64,000 nt of DNA from Kribbella voronezhensis (GTDB lineage Bacteria; Actinomycetota; Actinomycetes; Propionibacteriales; Kribbellaceae). Shown piece after piece: positions 35,421 through 43,812 of this stretch. The notes below the pieces were generated by a model, which had not been told where the DNA came from, ran no database searches, and was given only the letters and a program-made list of their open reading frames with translations. Within the stretch, counting starts at the first letter, position 1; every line of letters starts with the position of its first letter. The position numbers and the translations under genes were made by a program. The stretch lies in contig NZ_SOCE01000002.1 in the NCBI RefSeq assembly GCF_004365175.1, positions 620,001 through 684,000 of the forward strand, in the 5' to 3' direction.

Positions 35421-35888
35421 ATGACGGCTGTGAAGCAGTGCGAAGAGCGGGTGGTCGGGGACCGGGAATTGGATGGGTTGCTGGACGGGGCGTTTGCTGA
35501 GTTGGTGGGGCGGTACGGGCGTGAGGGGCGGTCGCAGGTGAAGGAGGGGGCCCGGTATCTCGTGGTGCTGGGGGAGGGTGGGGTGGCGGTGGGCTGTGGC
35601 GCGGTGCAGGCGTTCGGGGTCGAGAGTGAGCATGCCGGCGATGGCGAGCTCAAGCGGATGTATGTGGTGCCGGCGGCGCGGGGGCGTGGGTATGCGCGGG
35701 CCTTGTTGGCCGGCCTCGAGGAACTGGCGCTGGCCGGCGGCCATCCGGTACTGCGGTTGGCGACCGGTGAGTTGCAGCCGGAGGCGATCGCGTTGTACGA
35801 GTCGAGCGGTTATGTACGTACGGCCTCCTGGGGCAAGTACGTCGACCAGCCGCTCACCCGGTGCTACGCGAAGATGCTGGTCAGGTGA
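35421..35888 (+). CDS. GNAT-family N-acetyltransferase
   Basis: Acetyl-CoA-dependent acetyltransferase, 155 residues. The acetyl-CoA pyrophosphate-binding motif is ARGRGYARALL (~84-94) after the strand LKRMYVVP, and the C-terminal LYESSGYVRT is the usual last GNAT motif. Acceptor unknown. The 3' end overlaps a convergent GNAT gene by eight bases. Confidence 0.88.
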   Translation: MTAVKQCEERVVGDRELDGLLDGAFAELVGRYGREGRSQVKEGARYLVVLGEGGVAVGCGAVQAFGVESEHAGDGELKRMYVVPAARGRGYARALLAGLEELALAGGHPVLRLATGELQPEAIALYESSGYVRTASWGKYVDQPLTRCYAKMLVR

Positions 35889-36453
35889 GGGGGAGACGCA
35901 TGAGGATTCGGGGGTGGCCGGCCAAGGTGGAGGTGGTGTCGGCGGCTTTGGTGAAGCCGGCGTGTTCGAAGTTCTTGCGGAGGCCGGCGTAGGCCATGGT
36001 GAGGTCGACCTTGGCGTCGCCGTTGTCGAGAGGGTAGGCCTCGATCGCCGGTGCCTTGTGGGCGCGAGCGAACTCGACGGCACCGGTGATGAGGTGGTGG
36101 GAGATCCCCTGGCCGCGATGCCCCGGACGCACGCGGATGCACCACAGCGACCACACCGGGAGGTCGTCGACGTGCGGGATCCTGCGATTGTGGGCGTAGG
36201 TGGTGTCGGCGCGCGGCGCGACGCCGGCCCAGCCCACGGGGGTGTCGCCGTCGTAGGCGAGCACTCCTGGCGCGATCTCCGCCTTGCACAGTTCGGCGAC
36301 GAGCTCACCCCGGGCCGGACCGCGCAAAGAGTTGTTCAGCTTGGACGGGATCCGGTGGCTCAGACACCAGCACACCGTCGCCGTCGGCGACTTCGGCCCG
36401 ATCACCGCACGCACATCCGCGAAGACCGACGCCGGCCGGATCTCGATGCTCAT
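35881..36453 (-). CDS. GNAT-family N-acetyltransferase
   Basis: A 190-residue acetyltransferase. Cofactor motif GHRGQGISHHLI (~108-119) follows LWCIRVRPGH; the N-terminal part has an unusual TVCWCLSHRIPSKLNN segment seen in a distinct GNAT subgroup. ATG at 36453 is preceded by GGAGGT only one base away but also by TACGAT eight bases upstream, so a near-leaderless start is possible. It lies 27 bases after the GlxA-like regulator's stop on the same strand, with an independent promoter likely. Confidence 0.85.
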   Translation of the reverse strand: MSIEIRPASVFADVRAVIGPKSPTATVCWCLSHRIPSKLNNSLRGPARGELVAELCKAEIAPGVLAYDGDTPVGWAGVAPRADTTYAHNRRIPHVDDLPVWSLWCIRVRPGHRGQGISHHLITGAVEFARAHKAPAIEAYPLDNGDAKVDLTMAYAGLRKNFEHAGFTKAADTTSTLAGHPRILMRLPLT

Positions 36454-36480
36454 ACCTCCGGATCGTACGACGTACCAGCG

Positions 36481-37443
36481 TCAAGGGCCTGCCTGGAAAC
36501 CAGCCACCGCAGTCGGCCGGGACCTGAAGGCGCGGCGGTAGGCGCTCGGGGTGGTTCGGACGGCGGATTGGAAGCGGCGGCGGAGGTTGGTGGCCGAGGA
36601 GAGGCCGACGCGGGTGGCGATGGTTTCGATCGGGAGGTCGGTTTCTTCCAGCAGGGCACGGGTTGTGGCGATGCGTTGGGCCAGCAGCCATTGACCCGGG
36701 GCCGTGCCGAGCTGGTCGGCGAAGCGGCGGGCGAGGGTTCGCGGTGAGACGTTGATCCGGGCGGCCAGATCGTCCACGGTGATCGGTTCGGCGAGGTGAT
36801 CGGTCGCCCAGTCCAGTAGTTCGCCGAGAGATTCGTTCGGTACCACGGCGGCTTCGCCGCGGTACTGGAGCTGGCCGCCCTCGCGGTGTGGCGGCATCAC
36901 CATCCGGCGGGCGATCCGAGCGGCGTACGCGGCGCCGTGATCGGCCCGGATCAGCTGGAGACAGAGATCGATCCCGGTGCCGGAGCCGCCGCTGGTCGCG
37001 ATGTCGCCGTGGTCGATGTAGAGCACGTCCGGGTCCACCCGCACGGCAGGGAAGCGACGCTGCAGTTCGTCGGCGTACCGCCAGTGGGTGGTGATCCGGC
37101 GCCCGTCGAGCAGGCCGGTCGCAGCCAGCGCGGCCGCACCCGAACAGATGCTGACGAGGCGGGCACCGCGCCGATGGGCCCGGCGGAGAGCACGCAGTAC
37201 GGCAGGGGAGGGCTCGCGATCGAGCGGCAGCCAGCCCGGTACGACGATCGTGTCCGCGCGCTCCAGTCTTCGCAGGCCGGCCGGCACGATCATGTCGAAA
37301 CCTTCAAGGGTCGCAACCGCGCCGGGCTGCTCGGTGCAAACGCCGAAGGAATAGCGCTCGTCACGGAAGACGGCCGCGACACAGCCCAGCTCGAAGCTGG
37401 ACTGCGGCGCCGTCACCAGGGCCACCACGCGATGCACGACCAT
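36481..37443 (-). CDS. GlxA-family transcriptional regulator (DJ-1/PfpI + AraC)
   Basis: A 320-residue regulator. Residues ~1-170 form a DJ-1/PfpI amidotransferase-like sensor domain with the nucleophile-elbow Cys in LVSICSGAAALAATG; the C-terminal ~100 residues are an AraC-type double helix-turn-helix (ITVDDLAARINVSPRTLARRF). ATG 37443 is preferred over an upstream in-frame ATG at 37491 because a TACTTT -10 lies six bases before it and the upstream part would reach across the divergent promoter. Divergent from the cupin gene across 71 bp, a likely target. Confidence 0.9.
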   Translation of the reverse strand: MVVHRVVALVTAPQSSFELGCVAAVFRDERYSFGVCTEQPGAVATLEGFDMIVPAGLRRLERADTIVVPGWLPLDREPSPAVLRALRRAHRRGARLVSICSGAAALAATGLLDGRRITTHWRYADELQRRFPAVRVDPDVLYIDHGDIATSGGSGTGIDLCLQLIRADHGAAYAARIARRMVMPPHREGGQLQYRGEAAVVPNESLGELLDWATDHLAEPITVDDLAARINVSPRTLARRFADQLGTAPGQWLLAQRIATTRALLEETDLPIETIATRVGLSSATNLRRRFQSAVRTTPSAYRRAFRSRPTAVAGFQAGP

Positions 37444-37449
37444 GGCAGA

Positions 37450-37455
37450 AAAGTA
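37450..37455 (-). promoter_or_regulatory. Leaderless -10 box of the GlxA-like regulator
   Basis: TACTTT on the minus strand, six bases before the ATG at 37443. Confidence 0.6.
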
Positions 37456-37514
37456 CCGGATCGGGACTATCCAGACACTGGGACGCGACACCTCCGCGCT
37501 CCAGGATGGACGAC

Positions 37515-37826
37515 ATGCAGAACTTCGAATGGGCAGTGGCCGACGACGTACCCAGCCGTGAGGTGTTCCCCGGTATCAAGCTGCGGACCCTCTGGAAGGG
37601 CGAGGTCGCCTCGGCGCACCTGCTCCAGCTGGACCCCGGCTCCTGCTGGGAAGGCATCGACATCCACCAGCCGGGACCGGAGGAGGTGTTCGTCGTCGAG
37701 GGTGTCTTCAACGACGGAATCCGCGACTACCCCGCTGGTTCGTTCATCCACGCCCCGGCCGGTTCCTCCCATGTTCCCCAGTCGGCCGAGGGCTGCACCT
37801 TGTTCCTCTTCTACCCGGAGGGTTAG
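37515..37826 (+). CDS. Cupin-domain protein (ChrR-like)
   Basis: Single-domain cupin, 103 residues. Metal-site motif one is IHQPGPEEVFVVEG (His and Glu ligands) and motif two has His in FIHAPAGSSHVP, so a metal site is intact. It resembles the C-terminal cupin of ChrR-type anti-sigma factors but has no zinc-binding anti-sigma domain. ATG 37515 is preferred with AGGA eight bases upstream; ATG 37506 is possible. Divergent from the GlxA-like regulator; its stop overlaps the convergent malY-like gene by four bases. Confidence 0.82.
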   Translation: MQNFEWAVADDVPSREVFPGIKLRTLWKGEVASAHLLQLDPGSCWEGIDIHQPGPEEVFVVEGVFNDGIRDYPAGSFIHAPAGSSHVPQSAEGCTLFLFYPEG

Positions 37827-38944
37827 CCGAGGGCCGTCGAGATCCGGGTGAGCATCTCGGTGACGAGTTCTTCGCTCGTACCGAAGTTGAGCCGGGCGAA
37901 GGTGGTCGCCGCCGGGTCGTAGCTGGTACCCGGGCTGAGCGCGACGCCGGCTTTCGACAGCAGGAAGTGAGCCGGGTCCTCGTCGAGCGCACCGGCGAAG
38001 TCGAGCCACCCGACGTACGTGGCTTGCGGGGGAGTCCACGAGACTCCGGCGGGAAGCCCGGTGTCGATGACGGTGCGGTTCCGGTCGAGTTGGCGCAGGA
38101 CGTCGTCGAGCCAGTCGTCGCACTGGGAGAACGCGACTTCGGCCGCGAGCACGCCGAGCAGGCCGGCCTGTTCGGAGGCGATCGACGACCGGCGTACGAC
38201 GTCCTGCGCGCGGTCCGAGGCGGTGACCATCATCGCGGCCTTCAGCCCGGCCAGGTTGAACGCCTTCGACGCCGAGGTCAGCGAGATTCCGCACGACCGC
38301 GCCGCGTCCGATACCTCCAGCCACGGCACGTGCTTCGCGCCACCCGGAAGGACCAGCGGCGCGTGGATCTCGTCGGCGAGCACCCAGGCGCCGTACTGCG
38401 CGCAGAGGTCGGCGATCTGCTCCAGTTCGTCGCGCGGCAGCACCCGGCCGGTCGGGTTGTGTGGGTTGGCGAGGATCAGCACGTCGAGACCGTCCCGCAG
38501 TCGCGCGGCCAACCCGTCGAGGTCGAAAGCCCCGTCGGCGGCCAGGGGGATCGGCACCAGCGAGAAGCCCGCCGGCGGCAGTTGCAGCAGGAACGGGGGA
38601 TAGGCGGCGGACGCGAAGCCGACCGACCCGCCCGGCGCGACGATCCGGCACAGCTCGATCAGCCCGAGCATCACGTCGGGCACGAGGGCGAGCTGATCCG
38701 GATCCACCTGCCAGTCCAGCCGTCGCCGCGCGAACCCGGCGAACGCGTCACCCAGAGAAGCCGGTACCCCGGCCGTGTAGCCGAGGTCGCCGCGGGAAAC
38801 CGCGTCGTGCAGGACCGCGGTGATCGGCTCCGCCAGCTCGAAGTCCATCTCCGCCACGGTCGCGGCGATCACCCCGTCGTCGTAGCCGAACCACTTCTCG
38901 CTGCGTCGCTGCTGCAGTTCCTCCAGTGCCGGCACCTTGGGCAT
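37823..38944 (-). CDS. PLP-dependent aminotransferase, MalY/PatB type (C-S lyase candidate)
   Basis: Fold-type I PLP enzyme, 373 residues. The N-terminal RRSEKWFGYDDGVIAATVAEMDF corresponds to the MalY/PatB signature of cystathionine beta-lyase-like enzymes. The cofactor Lys lies in SLTSASKAFNLAG, the phosphate and ring contacts in ILANPHNPTG and LADEIHAPL. PatB enzymes cleave C-S bonds of cystathionine or cysteine conjugates; aminotransferase activity is an alternative. Transcribed alone after the GAF-ANTAR gene, which ends 51 bases upstream on the same strand. Confidence 0.9.
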   Translation of the reverse strand: MPKVPALEELQQRRSEKWFGYDDGVIAATVAEMDFELAEPITAVLHDAVSRGDLGYTAGVPASLGDAFAGFARRRLDWQVDPDQLALVPDVMLGLIELCRIVAPGGSVGFASAAYPPFLLQLPPAGFSLVPIPLAADGAFDLDGLAARLRDGLDVLILANPHNPTGRVLPRDELEQIADLCAQYGAWVLADEIHAPLVLPGGAKHVPWLEVSDAARSCGISLTSASKAFNLAGLKAAMMVTASDRAQDVVRRSSIASEQAGLLGVLAAEVAFSQCDDWLDDVLRQLDRNRTVIDTGLPAGVSWTPPQATYVGWLDFAGALDEDPAHFLLSKAGVALSPGTSYDPAATTFARLNFGTSEELVTEMLTRISTALG

Positions 38945-38995
38945 GGCCCTCCTTCGATCGGCTGAGTGTCCTTCCCGTACCCAGCGCGGCCGGAT

Positions 38996-39781
38996 TCAGG
39001 CCGGCGGCCGCAGCTCCGTGTTGCCCGCGTGAGTGCCGTCCGCCGGGAGTTTGCGGGTGTCGATCAGTTGCTGGGCGACGTCGCGCAGCTTGGTGTTGGT
39101 GTCCTGCGAGTAGCGCTTGAGGATCGCGAACGCGCGGTCGCCGTCGACGTCGAAGCGCTCCATCAGGATGCCCATCGCCTGGCCGACGAGTTTGCGGGCG
39201 TCCACCGCCTGCGCCATCGAGACCTCGTGCCGGGCGGTGGCGACGGCGACCGAGGCATGCCGGGCGAGGATGTGGGCGATCGCCTCGTCGTCGGCGCCGA
39301 ACGCATCCGGGTCGGGGCTGTAGAGACCGAGTACGCCGACGGTCTGCGGCCGCGTGCCACCCGTCTGGAGAGGTACGTCGAGGACGCTGCGTACTCCGAG
39401 TGCCGCGACCTTGGCCGCCCATTCCGGCCAGCGGTCCTCGGTGCCCGTGTCGCGGATCAACACGGTGGTCCGCTCCCGCAAGGAGGTGACCAGCGGCCCG
39501 GTGTCGCTGGAGATCTGCATCTCGTACGCCTCGGCGACGACCGGATCGGTGACGGCGGCGACCTCTGGACGACGGCCGCGGACGTTCAGCACGATGCCGG
39601 CGTACGAGCAGTTCAGGGCCTGCAGCGCGAACTGGGCGACCGCGTCGACAGTCTCCACCAGGCCGTCGGCGTCGTGCAGCTCGACCGCCAGCCGTGCGAA
39701 CGTGTCAGCGACCTGCTGGCCGTCGGCCGCCTCGGCGTCGAGGGGTGCCTCCTCGGCGGCCACCCGGTGGGACTGAGTCAT
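38996..39781 (-). CDS. GAF-ANTAR putative antiterminator
   Basis: A 261-residue sensor with an N-terminal GAF domain (~35-165) and a C-terminal ANTAR RNA-binding helix bundle (~180-245; DARKLVGQAMGILMERF). ANTAR proteins bind paired RNA hairpins to prevent termination, common in actinobacteria. ATG 39781 is preferred because CATGAT lies six bases upstream, leaderless-like; GTG 39787 is the alternative. No paired-hairpin ANTAR target was recognised nearby. Confidence 0.9.
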   Translation of the reverse strand: MTQSHRVAAEEAPLDAEAADGQQVADTFARLAVELHDADGLVETVDAVAQFALQALNCSYAGIVLNVRGRRPEVAAVTDPVVAEAYEMQISSDTGPLVTSLRERTTVLIRDTGTEDRWPEWAAKVAALGVRSVLDVPLQTGGTRPQTVGVLGLYSPDPDAFGADDEAIAHILARHASVAVATARHEVSMAQAVDARKLVGQAMGILMERFDVDGDRAFAILKRYSQDTNTKLRDVAQQLIDTRKLPADGTHAGNTELRPPA

Positions 39782-39895
39782 GCGCACATCATGCCAAGTC
39801 CGCCGCGCGGGCGCGTACGGACACGGCTCGATCAGTCTGCGCCGTGAGACGACGCGGGCGGCGCCGGGCGAGCGGTACGCCGGTACGTCGTTGCC

Positions 39896-40249
39896 TCAGG
39901 CGTGGTCGCCGTCGAGAAGCTCGTGGAGTTCGGCGACCGCCTTGGTGATGTCGTCGTAGTCGTTCTGGGCGGCGCGCGACTCGGCGCTGATCACGCCGCA
40001 GCGGTGGACTCGGCGGAAGTCGCCGTACGGGAACTTGTAGTGGCCTTTGGTCTCCTCGCTCGAATCGGTGTCGACACCGAGGTACCACTTGCCGTACTCG
40101 CTCCAGCCGTGTTTCTCGAGGTACGCGTTCTCGTCGTCCGCGCTCGGCGCGTGCTCGCTCCAGTCGTCGCGCTCGTCCATCACCGTCTGGTTCTTGCGGG
40201 CCAGGCTCTTGGCGTGGTCGAAGGCGGCCTTGTTCAGTTTCACCGTCAT
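39896..40249 (-). CDS. Conserved hypothetical protein
   Basis: A soluble 117-residue protein, charged and rich in His/Trp/Tyr (HGWSEYGKWYLGVD, KFPYGDFRRVHRCG, ENAYLEKHG). The compact conserved core with KxxYGDF and RCGVISAESRAAQ looks like a widespread bacterial family of unknown function that I cannot name. ATG 40249 has GGAGGAG nine bases upstream; the upstream in-frame ATG at 40267 sits inside that site. Confidence 0.75.
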   Translation of the reverse strand: MTVKLNKAAFDHAKSLARKNQTVMDERDDWSEHAPSADDENAYLEKHGWSEYGKWYLGVDTDSSEETKGHYKFPYGDFRRVHRCGVISAESRAAQNDYDDITKAVAELHELLDGDHA

Positions 40250-40312
40250 CGTGGTCAGCTCCTCCACTGTCGGACCTGTCCCAAGTGCCCAGCCGCTGGG
40301 TCCGAAAACGCG

Positions 40313-41266
40313 TCAGGTGCTTCGCGCCGCTGACTGCAGTCGCTCCGCCAGGACCCGACAGCGGTCCGTCAGCTCGGGCGGATCGAGTACTTCGAAGGGA
40401 TGTCCCAGCAGGACCATGTGCATCAGGACGAAGTCGAGGCTGCCACCGCCGCTCAGTACTTCGCAGCGCTCGCCATCACGCGGTCGGACAACGGCGGCCG
40501 CCGCCGGGATCTGGGCGCGAACGGTCTCCGCCGACGCGTGCACGAGGAAGCGGGCCTGGTGCGGGTAGACCCGGCTCGACACAGCTTCCTGCACGTACGA
40601 CGCTGCGTCCGGAGCCGGGCGCGCCCGGAATCGCCAGGTCCGCGCCGCCACTTCGGTCATCCGGTCGACGCGGAAATTGCGCCAGTCGTCGCGGTCCAGG
40701 TCGTACGCGAACAGGTACCAGCGCCGGTCGGAGGAGACCAGGCGATAGGGCTCGACCCGGCGCCGGCGTACCTCGCTCCCGGACGGGTAGTCGAACCCGG
40801 CCTCGACCTGGTCCCGGCACGCCCTGGCCAGCGTCATGATCACCTCGGGATCGACCGGCGCCCGGCCTCCGCCGAAGGACTCCACCGAGCCGGCAAGGGC
40901 ACGCACCTCATGCCGCAACCTGGTCGGCAGCACCCGGTCGAGCTTGGTCAACGCCCGTACGGCGGCGTCGCTCGCGCTCGCCACGCCGCCACCCGCGCCG
41001 GCGAGCAGCGAGACAGCGGTGGCGATCGCCTCCTCGTCGTCGAGGAGCAGTGGAGGCAGGTCCTGCCCGGGACCCAGTTGGTAGCCGACGCCCTGACTGG
41101 CGTGCACCTGGTAGCCGAGAGTGCGGAGTCGCTCGACATCACGTCGTACGGTGCGTGGCGTGACTCCGAGGCGGGCGGCCAGCTCGGGTCCGGTCCAGAC
41201 CTGGCGTTGCTGGAGCAGCCCGAGCAAGGTCAGTACGCGTTCCGTCGTACCCAGCTCGTCATCCAT
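40313..41266 (-). CDS. WYL-domain helix-turn-helix regulator (YafY family)
   Basis: A 317-residue regulator: N-terminal HTH_11 (WTGPELAARLGVTPRTVRRDVERL), a central WYL ligand-sensing domain (VEPYRLVSSDRRWYLFAYD) and the C-terminal WCX region. WYL domains typically bind oligonucleotides or small ligands. Divergent from the VOC gene across 91 bp, its likely target. A CAGGCT hexamer lies seven bases before the ATG, again suggesting a leaderless start. Confidence 0.92.
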   Translation of the reverse strand: MDDELGTTERVLTLLGLLQQRQVWTGPELAARLGVTPRTVRRDVERLRTLGYQVHASQGVGYQLGPGQDLPPLLLDDEEAIATAVSLLAGAGGGVASASDAAVRALTKLDRVLPTRLRHEVRALAGSVESFGGGRAPVDPEVIMTLARACRDQVEAGFDYPSGSEVRRRRVEPYRLVSSDRRWYLFAYDLDRDDWRNFRVDRMTEVAARTWRFRARPAPDAASYVQEAVSSRVYPHQARFLVHASAETVRAQIPAAAAVVRPRDGERCEVLSGGGSLDFVLMHMVLLGHPFEVLDPPELTDRCRVLAERLQSAARST

Positions 41267-41357
41267 GACGTCCAGCCTGCCAGAACTAGCGGACCGATCC
41301 TGTCCGCTTGGGGTGCCAGTGTGAAGCTATGAAGACAGCTATGAGCGGAGCAAACCG

Positions 41358-41819
41358 ATGAGCCGTGAAATCCAGGTCACCTTCGATGCCAACGACCCGG
41401 CCGCGTTGTCGACGTTCTGGCGGGACGTGCTGGGCTATGTCCACCCTGGTCCGCCTGGTGTGGACCTGCCGGAGGGTGCCGATCCGCTGGCGGCGTGGGA
41501 CGAATTCCTCGAGCGGGCCGGTGTGCCGGAGAACGAGCGCAACAGCGCGTCGGCGCTGGAGGATCCCGACAAGCGAGGTCCCCGCCTCTTCTTCCAGCAG
41601 GTGCCGGAGGACAAGGTCGCCAAGAACCGCGTGCACCTCGACGTCCGGGCCGCGCCGGGACTGGAGGGCGACGAGCGGATGGCGGCGCTGGAGGCCGAAT
41701 GTGCCCGGCTGGTCGCGCTGGGAGCGACGCGGGTCCGGCGCAGCGAGCCCGCGCCGCCGATGAGTCTTGGATTCATCGTGATGACCGACCCGGAAGGCAA
41801 CGAGTTCTGCCTGGACTGA
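41358..41819 (+). CDS. VOC-family glyoxalase/bleomycin-resistance-like protein
   Basis: A 153-residue protein with a paired beta-alpha-beta-beta-beta VOC fold. N-terminal VTFDANDPAALSTFWRDVLGY and C-terminal GFIVMTDPEGNEFCLD are typical of the family; His in RVHLDVRA and Glu in GNEFC are the expected metal ligands. Substrate unknown. Probably controlled by the divergent WYL regulator. Confidence 0.88.
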   Translation: MSREIQVTFDANDPAALSTFWRDVLGYVHPGPPGVDLPEGADPLAAWDEFLERAGVPENERNSASALEDPDKRGPRLFFQQVPEDKVAKNRVHLDVRAAPGLEGDERMAALEAECARLVALGATRVRRSEPAPPMSLGFIVMTDPEGNEFCLD

Positions 41820-41981
41820 CGGGATGAGGATGGCCGGGGTGGCGAGAAGCTCTTCCGGAGGCGAGCTGCTCGACCCCGGCCACCGCGCCCGCACTACCCG
41901 GTCGGCGGCTGGGGCAAACCTGCTTCCGGGGCGGTCGGCCGGCGGGATCAATTTCGGACGGCGATCGTCTGGAACGGGAGT

Positions 41982-41987
41982 TATCGT
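41982..41987 (+). promoter_or_regulatory. Leaderless -10 box of the pterin dehydratase-VOC gene
   Basis: TATCGT seven bases before ATG 41995. The 41820-41981 spacer shows nothing else I can support. Confidence 0.55.
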
Positions 41988-41994
41988 CGCGGTC

Positions 41995-42744
41995 ATGGAC
42001 ATGTTGACGACGGAGCAGATCGAGGCGGCGGACCTCAAGGACTGGCGGAAGCTGGGCCAGGGCTTCCATGCGCGGTACGTGGTGGACGGGTTCGGCGAGG
42101 GGGTGCGGCTCGTCGCCGCGGTGGGGCAGGCCGGCGATGTGCTCGGACATCACCCGCGGGTGACGATGGGGGACGGGTTCGTCGACCTGAAGCTGATCAG
42201 CGAGGACGCGGTCTACCGTGACGGCGACGGCCGTGAGCACGTCGTCGAATGGGTGACCGAGAAGGACCTCGAGCTCGCGCGGCGGATCACCGAGATCGCT
42301 GCCGAGCAAGGGATCGTGGCAACGCCGAGCGCGGTCACCGTGGTCGAGTTCGCGATCGACACCGCGCACGCCGCGGCGATCGCGCCGGTCTGGGCGGCGT
42401 TGCTGACCGGAAGTACCGAGGCGCAAGGGCGCGGCACGATCGGCACCGACATCCGCGATGCGACCGGCCGGGTGCCGATCCTGTGGTTCCAGGAGACCGA
42501 CGAGCACGAGACGCCCCGGCAGCGCTTCCACCTCGACATCTGGGTCCCGCCGGAGATCGCCGAATCCCGCATCGCCGCGGCCGTCGCCGCCGGCGGCATC
42601 GTCGTCGACGACAGCCAGGCGCCGTCCTTCACGGTCATCGCCGACCAGGACGGCAACAAGGCCTGCGTCTGCACCTACCTGTCCGCCGACGAACCCGCCA
42701 CCCCCGACGAAACTCCGGAGACCCCCTGGTCCGTCGACCGATAG
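41995..42744 (+). CDS. Pterin-4a-carbinolamine dehydratase fused to a VOC-like domain
   Basis: A 249-residue bifunctional-looking protein. Residues ~1-100 are a PCD domain with the conserved His-His-Pro (LGHHPRVTMGDGFVDLKL), the active-site pair that dehydrates 4a-hydroxytetrahydropterin. Residues ~115-225 are a VOC-like half with RFHLDIWVPPE and FTVIADQDGNKACVC. This combination recurs in actinobacteria without a known reaction. ATG 41995 is chosen for the -10 spacing; ATG 42001 is possible. No phenylalanine-hydroxylase gene is nearby. Confidence 0.82.
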   Translation: MDMLTTEQIEAADLKDWRKLGQGFHARYVVDGFGEGVRLVAAVGQAGDVLGHHPRVTMGDGFVDLKLISEDAVYRDGDGREHVVEWVTEKDLELARRITEIAAEQGIVATPSAVTVVEFAIDTAHAAAIAPVWAALLTGSTEAQGRGTIGTDIRDATGRVPILWFQETDEHETPRQRFHLDIWVPPEIAESRIAAAVAAGGIVVDDSQAPSFTVIADQDGNKACVCTYLSADEPATPDETPETPWSVDR

Positions 42745-42753
42745 CCTGCCGCG

Positions 42754-42911
42754 GTGATCGACCTGCCGCCCTCGCGATGTCTCGCTGGGGTGGAACGAGG
42801 GCGCTGACCTCGTTGCCCGCGAACCCTCGAGCCCGGTGGGACCTCCAGCTCGACGGCGAACTCGCGCACGGGTCCAACGCGATCGTCCTCCCGGTCCTCC
42901 GGTACGGCGAA
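42754..42911 (+). pseudogene. Frameshifted N-terminal remnant of an APH(6)/streptomycin-kinase-like gene
   Basis: In one frame from a GTG at 42754 the translation begins with IDLPP, the usual start of actinobacterial aminoglycoside/hydroxyurea phosphotransferases, but stops at 42805. In another frame from ~42789 the DNA reads SLPANPRARWDLQLDGEL followed by AHGSNAIVLPV, the conserved region that follows in those kinases. The kinase core (ATP-binding and HxD loops) is missing and the convergent AraC gene begins at 42925. I infer a deleted, frameshifted relic. Only the visible motifs support this. Confidence 0.5.
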
Positions 42912-42924
42912 CTTGGTGCCGGTC

Positions 42925-43758
42925 TCACCGAGGATCCGGTTCGGTGCCGGCGGCTGCTTTGCGCGTTCCTCTGAGCTGGCCTTGGGTCCGGTAGCGGCCG
43001 GGGGTGGTGCCGATGAGGTTGGTGAAGGCTGTGATGAAGCTGCTGGGGTTCGACCAGCCGCAGGCGTGGGCGACGTAGGTGGTGTCGTGGCCGTGGGCCA
43101 GGAGAACGAGGGCGTTGTAGATGCGGAGTTGGGTGCGCCATTCGTAGAAGGTCATCCCGAGTTCGTCGTGCAGGAGCCGGCTCAGGGTGCGGCCGCTGGC
43201 TCCGATCCGCTGACCGAGGTCGGCCAGTGACGTGTTGGTCGACGGGTCGTCGTACAACAGGCGGGCGAGTGCCTGCAGGCGGTCGTCTTGCGGCTCAGGG
43301 AGTTGCAGCGGTTGCTCTTGTGCTTCAGGCAGTTCGTCGACGAGAGCCCGGCTGAGGCGAGCGGTCGCGGCCCGGTCGTACGCCGGTTTGCCGGGGTCGT
43401 AGTTGCGCGGGCCGGTCAGTGCGAGCAGGAGTTCGCGGGCCAGCGCGGAGACCATGAACACCGCCGGGCGGTCGGGGATCCGCCGGGCCAGTGACGCCGG
43501 CAGGAAGAGGATTCGCATCTCCGTCTCGCCGTGAGCCCGGTGATAGTGCGTGAATCCGGCCGGTGTCCAGCCGACCCGGTTGGCCGGAACGATCGACGTA
43601 CCGTGCTCGGTGTGCACTGTCAGCACACCGCTCGCGGCGTACACGAGATGCCCACGGCGATGCGACTGCGCCGGGCTCGTGCCACCGGAGGTCCACAGGT
43701 GCATGCCTCCCGAGGCCCAGAGCTGGGACGAGCGGGGAGCTTGGCGGCCGACGAGCAT
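42925..43758 (-). CDS. AraC-family transcriptional regulator
   Basis: A 277-residue regulator. N-terminal cupin-like sensing domain (~20-110; GHLVYAASGVLTVHTE, AGFTHYHRAHGETEM) and C-terminal AraC double helix-turn-helix (TSLADLGQRIGASGRTLSRL and CGWSNPSSFITAFTNL, ending TTPGRYR). ATG 43758 has a TAAACT hexamer eight bases upstream and no ribosome site; the frame is open far upstream but antisense to the oxidoreductase. Divergent from the MDR oxidoreductase across 54 bp, the presumed target. Confidence 0.9.
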   Translation of the reverse strand: MLVGRQAPRSSQLWASGGMHLWTSGGTSPAQSHRRGHLVYAASGVLTVHTEHGTSIVPANRVGWTPAGFTHYHRAHGETEMRILFLPASLARRIPDRPAVFMVSALARELLLALTGPRNYDPGKPAYDRAATARLSRALVDELPEAQEQPLQLPEPQDDRLQALARLLYDDPSTNTSLADLGQRIGASGRTLSRLLHDELGMTFYEWRTQLRIYNALVLLAHGHDTTYVAHACGWSNPSSFITAFTNLIGTTPGRYRTQGQLRGTRKAAAGTEPDPR

Positions 43759-43812
43759 AAGTTGGCAGTTTACCGGTGGCCGGTCACGACGCCCGCTGGC
43801 GAGAGTGAACAC

